From: Butyrivibrio sp. NC2007 | Lineage (GTDB): Bacteria; Bacillota; Clostridia; Lachnospirales; Lachnospiraceae | Direction of reading: 5' to 3' | Length of the DNA stretch: 64,000 nucleotides | NCBI RefSeq assembly: GCF_000421405.1 | Contig: NZ_ATWY01000001.1 | Span: 186,001-250,000 of the forward strand | Part shown: positions 35,853 to 43,689 of the stretch, piece after piece | Layout of the letters: the number at the start of each line of letters is the position of its first letter | How positions within the stretch are numbered: the stretch's first letter is position 1 | Translations under genes and position numbers: made by a program | Notes under the pieces: model-generated | What the model saw: only the letters and a program-made list of their open reading frames with translations | The model's database searches: none | What the model was told of the DNA's origin: nothing

Positions 35853-36848
35853 ATGAAGAAACTAATCAATGGGGTTGACAATGTAGTTGACGAGATGCTG
35901 GATGGTATGATAGCAGCTTATCCTCAGTACCTTAAGAGACTTGATGGATTTGATGTTGTTGTAAGAGCCGGCGGATCAGACGGCAAGGTTGCTCTTGTTT
36001 CCGGTGGAGGAAGCGGACATGAGCCGGCACACGGAGGCTACGTTGGAAAAGGTATGCTTGACGGCGCTATTGCTGGCGCAGTTTTCACATCACCTACTCC
36101 TGACCAGATCTTTGAAGCTATCAAAGCCGCTAACGGCGGAAAAGGCGTACTTCTTGTAATCAAGAACTATACCGGTGACGTTATGAACTTCGAGATGGCT
36201 GCCGACATGGCAAGAGATGAAGGAATCGAAGTAGATCAGGTTATCACCGCTGATGACGTAGCAGTTGAGAACAGTACCTGGACAACCGGTAGAAGAGGAA
36301 TCGCAGGAACAATCTTTGTTCACAAGCTCGCAGGCGCATGCGCTGAAGCAGGCGGAAGCCTTGCTGATGTTAAGGCAGTTGCTGAGAAGGTTATCGCTAA
36401 TGTTCGTTCAATGGGTATGGCTGTTGATGCCTGCACAGTTCCTGCAGCAGGAAAGCGCAGCTTTGACCTTGCAGAGGATGAAGTTGAGATCGGTATCGGT
36501 ATCCATGGTGAGCCCGGCACACATCGTGAGAAGATCAGCCCTGTTAATGACATCGTAGATAAACTCCTTGGCAAGATCCTGGCTGAAGGTATCTACAATG
36601 CAGGCGATGAAGTAGCAGTTATGGTTAACGGAATGGGCGGAACACCTCTTATGGAGCTGTTCGTAGCTAATAAGCACCTTGCAGATGAGCTTGCTAAGAA
36701 GAATATCAAGGTTTATAAAACTCTTGTAGGAAACTACATGACATCCCTTGATATGGAAGGCTTCTCCATCACACTTCTTAAGGTTGATGATGAACTCAAG
36801 AAACTCCTTGATGCTCCTGCAGATACACCTGCATTTGTTCAGGCATAA
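35853..36848 (+). CDS. dhaK: Dihydroxyacetone kinase subunit DhaK (substrate-binding)
   Basis: A 331-residue subunit that binds dihydroxyacetone covalently through a histidine and yields DHAP. KKLINGVDNVVDEMLDG is the usual N-terminus; ALVSGGGSGHEPAHGGYVGKGMLDGA contains the substrate site; KNYTGDVMNFEMAAD and GRRGIAGTIFVHK follow, and GIGIHGEPG carries the hemiaminal His. Length is typical. AAGGAGG precedes the ATG. The operon order L-M-K is unusual compared with the K-L-M order often seen. A strong terminator follows. Confidence 0.96.
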   Translation: MKKLINGVDNVVDEMLDGMIAAYPQYLKRLDGFDVVVRAGGSDGKVALVSGGGSGHEPAHGGYVGKGMLDGAIAGAVFTSPTPDQIFEAIKAANGGKGVLLVIKNYTGDVMNFEMAADMARDEGIEVDQVITADDVAVENSTWTTGRRGIAGTIFVHKLAGACAEAGGSLADVKAVAEKVIANVRSMGMAVDACTVPAAGKRSFDLAEDEVEIGIGIHGEPGTHREKISPVNDIVDKLLGKILAEGIYNAGDEVAVMVNGMGGTPLMELFVANKHLADELAKKNIKVYKTLVGNYMTSLDMEGFSITLLKVDDELKKLLDAPADTPAFVQA

Positions 36849-36865
36849 ATTGTATATTTTCAAAA

Positions 36866-36897
36866 GGCTCTGTCACATTGTGGCAGAGTCTTTTTTT
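36866..36897 (+). terminator. Intrinsic terminator after dhaK
   Basis: GGCTCTGTCA (36866-36875) pairs with TGGCAGAGTC (36881-36890), with two G-T pairs, then seven T. Confidence 0.9.
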
Positions 36898-36913
36898 GCC
36901 AAAAATTTAGCAA

Positions 36914-36927
36914 GGTAAACGTTTAAC
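36914..36927. promoter_or_regulatory. LacI-type upstream operator candidate for the amylase gene
   Basis: GGTAAACGTTTAAC is an inverted repeat with one mismatch around a central CG, the form of LacI/CcpA-family operators. Its centre is 135 bp upstream of the second palindrome at 37049. Confidence 0.55.
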
Positions 36928-37005
36928 CTAAAATATAGCAAATTAACCATTTTTACTAAGCATAATTAATAACAGGCCTTTGAAAGATTCGATATTTATA
37001 CACAA

Positions 37006-37035
37006 TTGACAGTAAAAGGGGACAAAAAATATAAT
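37006..37035 (+). promoter_or_regulatory. Consensus promoter of the amylase gene
   Basis: TTGACA (37006-37011) and TATAAT (37030-37035) match both hexamers exactly with an 18-bp spacer. The transcript would start near 37042, giving a leader of about 60 nt before the ATG at 37101. Confidence 0.85.
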
Positions 37036-37048
37036 TATCTTGTTGGGA

Positions 37049-37062
37049 GTTAATCGATTAAC
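37049..37062. promoter_or_regulatory. Perfect palindromic operator just downstream of the amylase promoter
   Basis: GTTAATCGATTAAC is a perfect 14-bp palindrome with a central CG, of the LacI-family type. It lies about 7-20 bp after the predicted transcription start, a typical repressor roadblock position. Confidence 0.65.
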
Positions 37063-37100
37063 AGTACTAGCAAAAAACTTTAATCAAATTAGGAGGTGTC

Positions 37101-40100
37101 ATGAAAAAGAGTAAGTTGTGGCTAAGGAGTTTGGCTGCTGCAGGCCTTAGTATGTCTGTATTTTTGAGCACTTTGGGAAGTGTTCCTGTTGCAGCTACAG
37201 AGGTAACTGCGATTGAAAATACTGTAGAAAACGATGATCAGATTAATGCTGATGATCAGAGTACAGTAGATTCAGACGAAGCAGTAAAAAAAGATGTTAA
37301 TGAAGTTAAAGAAGAAGTAAAAAAAGACACAGAAGAAGTTGAAGAAGTTGAAGAACTTGAAGAAACTGAAGAAGAGAAAGTTGAAGAAGTAGAAGAAACT
37401 TCAGAAGATGATGTGACTTCTGAAATCAAAGCGCAGGCATTTACAGTAACTGCTGCAGACGAAACAGTTACTACACATCGTGCTTCAAGAGATCCAAGGC
37501 CATCAGATAATGCTTCAGTAAATAGAAGCAACATTCACGACGGCGCTATTCTCCAGGCATTTTGCTGGAGTTTTAACACAATTGCAGATAATATGGCTGA
37601 TATTGCTGATGCAGGTTATACAGCAGTTCAGACATCACCTATAAATGAATGTCTTGATACCAACCCCGGTATGAACCTCCATGGTCCCGACGGAATGTGG
37701 TATTACCATTATCAGCCTACAGACTGGGTAATCGGGAACTATCAGCTCGGAACAAGAGATGAATTCAAGCATATGTGCGATGTTGCAGACGAATATGGCA
37801 TCGCAGTTATTGTAGATATTCTTCCTAACCACACAACACCTTCTATGGGCAATGTGTCCGAGGATCTGATCAATGCAGCAGGTGGAAAAGATGCTCTTTA
37901 TCATACAACAGGTATGATCGGTGGCGGATATTCAGACAGACTCGAGCTTACATATTATGCTATGGGTGGACTTCCAGATGTAGATACAGAGAATATCAGC
38001 TTCCAGGAATACTTCTATGAGTTCTTAAAGGACTGTGTATATCTTGGTGCCGACGGATTCAGAATTGATACAGCTAAGCATATTTCACTTCCTGATGATC
38101 CTGTACCATCAGATTATGCAGATGTTGATAGAAATACATTCTATCCAAATATGAGAGAAGCTCTTAATGAGTATTCAACAGAAGTTGGTACAAAGAGCTA
38201 TGATGAGCTTTTCGTTTACGGTGAAGTTCTTCAGGGTGCAAGCGACAGACTTCCTGCATATCAGGAGTACATTGGCGGAACAACAGCAAGCAATTATGGT
38301 TCAAGCCTTCGTTCTGCTCTTGCAAGTGGCAATCTTTCAATAAATAAGATCACAGACTATCAGATTGGCAACGAGACTGTTAATGGCAGAACATATGAAG
38401 CAGACGAAGAGAAGCTTATCACATGGGTTGAGTCACACGACAACTACATGAATGACTCAGAGAGCTGCTGGAAATCTATAAATGATGAGCAGCTTATACT
38501 TGGATGGTCATTTATCGGTGCAAGAAAAGCAGGAACACCTCTTTTCTTCTCAAGACCTGATGGAAGCTCACAGGATAACCCATATGGTAACAACATGATG
38601 GGAGCAGCAGGTAGCGATATTTATAAGGCTCCTGAAGTAAAGGCGGTAAATCTTTTCCGCAGGCAGATGCTTGACGCTGATGAGTACATCTCCAATCCCG
38701 GCGGAAACATTCAGACTGTAATGGTAGAAAGAAAAGGCGATGATGTACAGGGCGCTGTAATCATCAACAGCGGACTTGGAAGAACAACAATCAATGCTGA
38801 AACAGTTCTTGAAGATGGTACATATACCAACATGGTTGAGGGAAGTGATGATATCTTCCTTGTAAAAGACGGCGTTATCTACGGAAGTGTTGATGCAAGA
38901 TCAGTTGCAGTTCTTTCAGATAAGCAGGAAGGAACAGGAACAATCGTTTCTTTCTACAATTCAGATAATTGGGATAATGTAGTAGCAAATGCAAACGGTG
39001 AGAAACTTTCAACAGTAAATGATAATGACGGATGGTACTGGGCAACAGTACTTGATGATGAGTTTGAGGTTACTTTCGAAAACAGCGACGGAAGCAAGAC
39101 TTCACCTGTTTATAAGGTTTCTGCTTCAACAGGAACATTTGCAACATATGAGTCGGATAAGCTCTACTTCAGCAAGGAAGAGGCTGAAGAAGCTATAGGA
39201 ATCCATACATATCCCGTATACTTCTTTGGTACTGAAGGCTGGTCCAATGTTAACGTATACGGATGGCTTTCAGACGGTGCACAGCTCTTTGGCGGATGGC
39301 CCGGAACAGCAGCTGTAAACGAGGGCGAAGGCTGGTGGAGAGCCGACGTAAAAGTAAAGGGCGATATAGACTCTTTTAACGTAATATTCAATGATGGTGG
39401 CAGCAAGCAGACCGTAAATATTGAGAATATCACACCTTCAAGCAAGGATATTTATGTAGCACCTGATGCTGAGAAATCAAGCGGACAGGTTGTAGTAAAC
39501 AGATTTACCACAAAAGAAGCAGCAGAAGAGGCAGTTGGAGTATCAGGAAACTTCACAACAGCATACTTCTACAACACCCAGGGATGGGAAACAGTTTGTG
39601 CATACACCTGGGGTGCAACATCTCTCGGAGAATGGCCCGGCACAGAGATGACTCAGGAAGAAGATGGCTGGTACAAAATTGTACTTAATGCAGGTGCAAG
39701 TGAAGACCTCAACATCATCTTTAACAACGGCAATAACGGTAAGCAGACCAGTGATATGAAGATTACTGATATGAAGTACAGATTCTTCTTACACAATGGA
39801 ATCAGCTTCCAGAAATACGGCTCCAAGAAGGATGCACTTGCAGCAATTGCAACAGGAGAAGACGTTAGCTACACAACCGTTTACTTCTACAATGAACAGG
39901 CAGAAGATGAAGCTTGGGAGAATGTAGCCCTTTACATCTACGGCGGCGAAAACGGAGAGTACAACAACCTCATTGGCGGATGGCCCGGAAAAGGCATGGA
40001 TCGAGAGGAAGGTACAAACTGGTACAGCGTAGAAGTTCCTACAAAGGCTATTGAGACAGGTACACTTACTTACATCTTTAACAACAACGGTGCCGGTTCT

Positions 40101-40532
40101 CAGCTCGCAGATAACAAGAACATTACAGTAGAAAAGAGCTTCTTTACAAGCAGCTCAACAGACTCTTTTGAGAGCAAAGAAGCCGTACTTAAGTTCCTTG
40201 GAATCGAAGTGGTTGAACCTGAAGATCCAACAAATCCTGACGATCCAGGACAGGTAGAGCCTGAAGATCCTACAAATCCCGACGATCCAGGACAGGTAGA
40301 GCCTGAAGATCCTACAAATCCCGACGATCCGGGACAGGTTGAACCTACAGATCCTACTGAGCCCACAGAGCCTGATGAGCCCACACAGCCAGAAGAGCCT
40401 ACTCAGCCCGAGAAACCTGTAGTAATAATTCCTATCGCTAAGATTATTGCACCTGTTGTTAAGGTTGTTAAAACAGTTGTAAAAGCTGTTGTATCTGTAG
40501 CAGCTAGCATCTTAAAGAGATTGTTCTGGTAA
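37101..40532 (+). CDS. Large secreted, probably surface-attached alpha-amylase (GH13) with multiple starch-binding-like modules
   Basis: A 1143-residue exported protein. Signal peptide 1-32; a very acidic Glu/Lys/Val linker about 60-115; GH13 catalytic domain about 145-600 with VDILPNHT (238), GFRIDTAKH (nucleophile Asp323), YGEVLQG (acid Glu375) and ESHDNY (His446, Asp447), all intact. Four related beta modules follow near 615, 706, 820 and 927, each opening with a (V/A)xFYN-like strand and W and, in three, GGWPG/GEWPG; these resemble CBM25/26 starch-binding modules. Next come three EPEDPTNPDDPGQV repeats and a Pro/Thr/Glu linker, and a hydrophobic, Lys-spaced tail (about 1105-1143) ending LKRLFW. 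No LPXTG or S-layer domain is seen. Likely hydrolyses starch at the cell surface. AGGAGGTG precedes the ATG; the gene stands alone with its own promoter and terminator. Confidence 0.92.
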   Translation: MKKSKLWLRSLAAAGLSMSVFLSTLGSVPVAATEVTAIENTVENDDQINADDQSTVDSDEAVKKDVNEVKEEVKKDTEEVEEVEELEETEEEKVEEVEETSEDDVTSEIKAQAFTVTAADETVTTHRASRDPRPSDNASVNRSNIHDGAILQAFCWSFNTIADNMADIADAGYTAVQTSPINECLDTNPGMNLHGPDGMWYYHYQPTDWVIGNYQLGTRDEFKHMCDVADEYGIAVIVDILPNHTTPSMGNVSEDLINAAGGKDALYHTTGMIGGGYSDRLELTYYAMGGLPDVDTENISFQEYFYEFLKDCVYLGADGFRIDTAKHISLPDDPVPSDYADVDRNTFYPNMREALNEYSTEVGTKSYDELFVYGEVLQGASDRLPAYQEYIGGTTASNYGSSLRSALASGNLSINKITDYQIGNETVNGRTYEADEEKLITWVESHDNYMNDSESCWKSINDEQLILGWSFIGARKAGTPLFFSRPDGSSQDNPYGNNMMGAAGSDIYKAPEVKAVNLFRRQMLDADEYISNPGGNIQTVMVERKGDDVQGAVIINSGLGRTTINAETVLEDGTYTNMVEGSDDIFLVKDGVIYGSVDARSVAVLSDKQEGTGTIVSFYNSDNWDNVVANANGEKLSTVNDNDGWYWATVLDDEFEVTFENSDGSKTSPVYKVSASTGTFATYESDKLYFSKEEAEEAIGIHTYPVYFFGTEGWSNVNVYGWLSDGAQLFGGWPGTAAVNEGEGWWRADVKVKGDIDSFNVIFNDGGSKQTVNIENITPSSKDIYVAPDAEKSSGQVVVNRFTTKEAAEEAVGVSGNFTTAYFYNTQGWETVCAYTWGATSLGEWPGTEMTQEEDGWYKIVLNAGASEDLNIIFNNGNNGKQTSDMKITDMKYRFFLHNGISFQKYGSKKDALAAIATGEDVSYTTVYFYNEQAEDEAWENVALYIYGGENGEYNNLIGGWPGKGMDREEGTNWYSVEVPTKAIETGTLTYIFNNNGAGSQLADNKNITVEKSFFTSSSTDSFESKEAVLKFLGIEVVEPEDPTNPDDPGQVEPEDPTNPDDPGQVEPEDPTNPDDPGQVEPTDPTEPTEPDEPTQPEEPTQPEKPVVIIPIAKIIAPVVKVVKTVVKAVVSVAASILKRLFW
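40215..40340 (+). repeat. Three 42-bp tandem repeats encoding the amylase linker
   Basis: Three adjacent 42-bp units (40215-40256, 40257-40298, 40299-40340) encode EPEDPTNPDDPGQV each time and differ by a few third-position changes. They form an extended acidic Pro-rich spacer and may vary in number between strains by slippage or recombination. Confidence 0.92.
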
Positions 40533-40564
40533 TTAAAACATCTAAATCCCTATATTGTTTAAGT

Positions 40565-40602
40565 AAAAGGCACTCCCGGTAAGTTTGAGAGTGCCTTTTA
40601 TT
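40565..40602 (+). terminator. Intrinsic terminator after the amylase gene
   Basis: AAAAGGCACTC (40565-40575) pairs perfectly with GAGTGCCTTTT (40589-40599), followed by ATTTT. Confidence 0.88.
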
Positions 40603-40656
40603 TTGATATAATATATTTGTAAATATGTACATTTTTTCATTCAGGAGGAACTCCCA

Positions 40657-41496
40657 ATGGCAAGAAAACATACCATTTTAGATCATCCAATTATCGGATA
40701 TTTTATTCTTTTAGTCTTTGTTTTGGTTTTCTCATCTATTGGCGCAGACCTTATAGATAAACCACTCTCAAACATTATACCGGGTTATGCAAAAGAACTG
40801 TCCGGATTGGGTTCTACTGTGACATCTGCGTCCGGTATCGGAGCCGCTATATTTGTTATTTTAGCAGTAATTATATTTACACTTTGGTTCAGGCCTGACT
40901 TCAAAGGCATTCTTGGCTGGAAAGGCTTTTTGTGGGGCATTGTGGTTATGCTTCCTTTCCTTATTGCTGATTATATTGGTGCAGCTATTGATATTCACAC
41001 ATTTGGATTTGGCAATGTGCTTGTCGCGTTTTTATCCGCACTTTCACCCGGATTTACAGAGGAAGCAGCATTCAGAGGACTTGGTGTGGCTAACTACATG
41101 AGAACTATCAAGTCCGAGAAGCAGATTAAACATATATTCTGGTTGTCGACATTATTGTTTGCCGGCATACATATAACCAATATCTTTTCAGGCGCAAATC
41201 TTGTGGCTGGTATTTTTCAGCTAATATATTGTGTCGGAGTTGGCGCAATTTTGGGTGCGGTATATTTGCGTACTGCTAATCTATGGATTGTAATGATCGC
41301 GCATTTTACACTGGATTTTGCCGGGCTTATTAACGGTTACTATTCTTCATCAGGTGGTCTTTCGACACAGCTTGTTGCCAGTGACTGGGTTAATCTTGTG
41401 GCATCTGCGATTGGAATAGTAACTTCACTTATCCTATTATCACCTAAACATTACCCAGAGATAATGGAACTTTGGAAAGAAAAGTGGAATAAATAA
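40657..41496 (+). CDS. CPBP family intramembrane glutamic endopeptidase (first of two)
   Basis: A 279-residue polytopic membrane protein with about eight hydrophobic segments. CPBP/ABI (Rce1-like) motifs are EEAAFRGLG (Glu-Glu and Arg), FAGIHITN (His) and HFTLDFAGL (His, Asp). Such proteases act within the membrane, on prenylated proteins in eukaryotes and often in bacteriocin maturation or self-immunity in bacteria; no bacteriocin gene is nearby. CAGGAGGAA precedes the ATG. It is followed after 27 bp by a second, only distantly similar family member, likely co-transcribed. Confidence 0.85.
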   Translation: MARKHTILDHPIIGYFILLVFVLVFSSIGADLIDKPLSNIIPGYAKELSGLGSTVTSASGIGAAIFVILAVIIFTLWFRPDFKGILGWKGFLWGIVVMLPFLIADYIGAAIDIHTFGFGNVLVAFLSALSPGFTEEAAFRGLGVANYMRTIKSEKQIKHIFWLSTLLFAGIHITNIFSGANLVAGIFQLIYCVGVGAILGAVYLRTANLWIVMIAHFTLDFAGLINGYYSSSGGLSTQLVASDWVNLVASAIGIVTSLILLSPKHYPEIMELWKEKWNK

Positions 41497-41523
41497 TGTG
41501 ATTATCAGAGTAGGAGAATAAGA

Positions 41524-42360
41524 ATGCTAAAAAAGTATATTGAATTTATGAAAAGATCTCCGCTTATAACAGCTGCGCTCTGCATAGTATACGTGGTTGT
41601 GTGTTTCAAGACTGTACATACAGAGACAAATTTTCAGTTCTTTATTGTAAGAACCATGCTTTGCGGAGCTGTATGTTTTTTCCTGTACCAGATATCAGGA
41701 GATAAGACCCTGACATCCAGTTATGTTTCCACAGGATATGTCATCAAGAATTCTATAGGATTTCTTGTGATGTCACTTATTATGGGTTCGGTTTTGCTGA
41801 TCTCGAATATAGAAGAGCAGGTCCCACTGAAAGATAACCCGGTATTGGAATTTATCATCGTATTTCTTATGTTCATTTCCGTGGGCCTTTTTGAGGAACT
41901 GGCTTTCAGAGCAGTTATAAACGATGCAATAATCTATAAGTTCAGGGAAAAGAAATATGTTTTTGCCCTTAGTGCAATAGTATCTTCATTGGTATTTGGG
42001 GCAGCTCATATTATCGGAGAATTTGATGCCACATCCGCTATAGCATGGGGGCAGGCTATAGCCAAGACATTGGAATCAGGCGTTTTCGGACTAGCCCTTC
42101 TTATTCTGTATTGGAAAACCAGAAATATATGGGCCTGTGGTGTCACACATGGATTGTTTGACTTTTTTGCAGGTTATACAGAAGGTCTTTTTGTTCAAGT
42201 GAAAAACTCCGGTTCATCGTATATTAATACCGGTGAAGACGGAGTTCGGATCCTTATAACATATTTTGCAATTGCTGCAATAAATATAGTCCTGACGTTT
42301 ATTGTATGGAAGAAGGTTGGAAAGACTATCGATTTCGAAAAAATCAGGCGCGAGTGGTGA
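41524..42360 (+). CDS. CPBP family intramembrane glutamic endopeptidase (second of two)
   Basis: A 278-residue membrane protein with about eight segments and motifs FEELAFRAVIND, FGAAHIIGEFD and THGLFDFFAGY, matching the Glu-Glu, Arg, His and His/Asp sites of CPBP proteases. The short charged C-terminus (KKVGKTIDFEKIRREW) is cytoplasmic. It shares little direct sequence with the preceding copy beyond motifs, so the pair is an old duplication or a functional pairing. GTAGGAGAA precedes the ATG. Substrate unknown. Confidence 0.83.
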   Translation: MLKKYIEFMKRSPLITAALCIVYVVVCFKTVHTETNFQFFIVRTMLCGAVCFFLYQISGDKTLTSSYVSTGYVIKNSIGFLVMSLIMGSVLLISNIEEQVPLKDNPVLEFIIVFLMFISVGLFEELAFRAVINDAIIYKFREKKYVFALSAIVSSLVFGAAHIIGEFDATSAIAWGQAIAKTLESGVFGLALLILYWKTRNIWACGVTHGLFDFFAGYTEGLFVQVKNSGSSYINTGEDGVRILITYFAIAAINIVLTFIVWKKVGKTIDFEKIRREW

Positions 42361-42432
42361 TGGGCAACTATTCGCAAAACACAGGTTTTATGAATAGTTA
42401 ATGCAGGATTTCGCCTAAATCAGCTCCCTAAA

Positions 42433-43557
42433 TCAGCTGGTATACGTCTTGTAGATATCTACCTGGTCATAGATGCATCTCCATGAGCTCCATGCATCTG
42501 CTGTTACACAGATATAATGGCTTCCGTCATTGGATATCTGATAACTTGCTCCGCAACATCCTGACTGATTTACAAAGCCTGTTTTTGCACCGACAACATC
42601 ACCGTTTGTATCTTTATCCTCAATTCTTCTAAGGAACCAGTTGGAAATCTGAAGTCCTTCAGGATGCTGTAATGTTGGTGATGTTAAATAAGTTCTTGCA
42701 TTCAAGATTTCATGACAAAGACTGTTTTCCTCAGCAGCCTTTAAAATCATGGCCATATCCATCAATGTACAGTAATGATCTTCGTTATAAACGCCTACAC
42801 AATTGGTAAAATGAGCTGTATCAGAAAGGCCAAGTTCCTTAAGTTTATCATTCATAAGATCCACAAAAGCTTCCTGGCTGCCGGCAATATATTCTGCAAG
42901 ACACATTGCTGCATCGGCTCCGGACGGAAGGATTGTTCCGTACAAAAGATCTCTGATCGGAATTTCCTCGCCAACTTCGAATCCAACTGCACTACAATCG
43001 TTCTTGAATACGTAATCTCCTATTTCCTGAGTCATTGTGAAATGATTGTCAATGTCGTCGAGATGTTCAACAGCAACAAGAAGCGTCAAAATCTTAGTCA
43101 TGGATGCAGGATTTATGCGGACATTTCCATCCCTGGAAGCTACAACCTTACCTGTATCAAGGTTTATAAGTAGTCCGTATGAACTCTGTACCTCTTCGCT
43201 GGCAATATATGCGGTATTCTCATCCTGTTCGATCACATAGCCATCAAAAAAGTTCGCAGAATCGTCTGATTTAAGAAGATACTCATTCTCCTCTTCTATT
43301 TCCACATCCTCTACGACCGTATCAATTATTGTGACTTCTTCTGTGGAATTATCCTCGACTATCTCAGCTTGTTGAGGCTTTGAAGACTTATGAGTTACCT
43401 TAACGATAATAAAAATGCTGGTTCCGATAAGTGCTAAGAATATTGCTGTCAGCATGCTAAGATGCAGAATTATTTCTTTTTGACGCCTTTTTCTATATTC
43501 AGCTGCGGTCAATCTCTGACCGTCTTTTCTTCTGTAATTTGCCCTAGAATTTCCCAA
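42433..43557 (-). CDS. Membrane-anchored D-alanyl-D-alanine carboxypeptidase (S11 family)
   Basis: A 374-residue protein with a basic cytoplasmic N-terminus (YRRKDGQRLTAAEYRKRRQK), one membrane segment (about 30-52), an acidic spacer and an S11 penicillin-binding domain with PASMTKILTLL (Ser-X-X-Lys), PSGADAAM (SGN-type position), and GAKTGFV. It should trim wall peptides outside the cell. No PBP5 C-terminal domain is present. The start is TTG at 43557, preceded by GGGTGG at 9 nt; no ATG is available before the membrane segment. It differs from the lipoprotein carboxypeptidase at 26726 in anchoring. Its own promoter lies upstream. Confidence 0.86.
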   Translation of the reverse strand: MGNSRANYRRKDGQRLTAAEYRKRRQKEIILHLSMLTAIFLALIGTSIFIIVKVTHKSSKPQQAEIVEDNSTEEVTIIDTVVEDVEIEEENEYLLKSDDSANFFDGYVIEQDENTAYIASEEVQSSYGLLINLDTGKVVASRDGNVRINPASMTKILTLLVAVEHLDDIDNHFTMTQEIGDYVFKNDCSAVGFEVGEEIPIRDLLYGTILPSGADAAMCLAEYIAGSQEAFVDLMNDKLKELGLSDTAHFTNCVGVYNEDHYCTLMDMAMILKAAEENSLCHEILNARTYLTSPTLQHPEGLQISNWFLRRIEDKDTNGDVVGAKTGFVNQSGCCGASYQISNDGSHYICVTADAWSSWRCIYDQVDIYKTYTS

Positions 43558-43594
43558 AACTTTTTTCCACCCAAAATAGAAATGTACAGGCTAT

Positions 43595-43624
43595 ATATTA
43601 CCATTTTTGCCATGCCTTCATCAA
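43595..43624 (-). promoter_or_regulatory. Promoter of the minus-strand carboxypeptidase gene
   Basis: On the minus strand TTGATG (43624-43619) and TAATAT (43600-43595) are 18 bp apart, about 40 bp before the TTG start codon. Confidence 0.55.
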
Positions 43625-43677
43625 TATAAAAAAGCCACAATATTTGGTGCGTTATTTTAGGTAGAATCAATTAGTGG

Positions 43678-43689
43678 TATAATTGACCT
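43678..43689 (+). promoter_or_regulatory. -10 element abutting the recombinase start codon (probable leaderless mRNA)
   Basis: A perfect TATAAT (43678-43683) ends 6 nt before the ATG at 43690, so transcription should begin at the start codon itself. No Shine-Dalgarno sequence fits. The -35 region is weak. Confidence 0.55.

Noticed and set aside
40215..40340. Possible CRISPR-like repeats
   Set aside because: Three 42-bp units are directly adjacent with no spacers and encode a protein linker in frame.
40100..40384. Minus-strand Gly/Ser repeat ORF
   Set aside because: It is the antisense of the EPEDPTNPDDPGQV repeats of the amylase linker.
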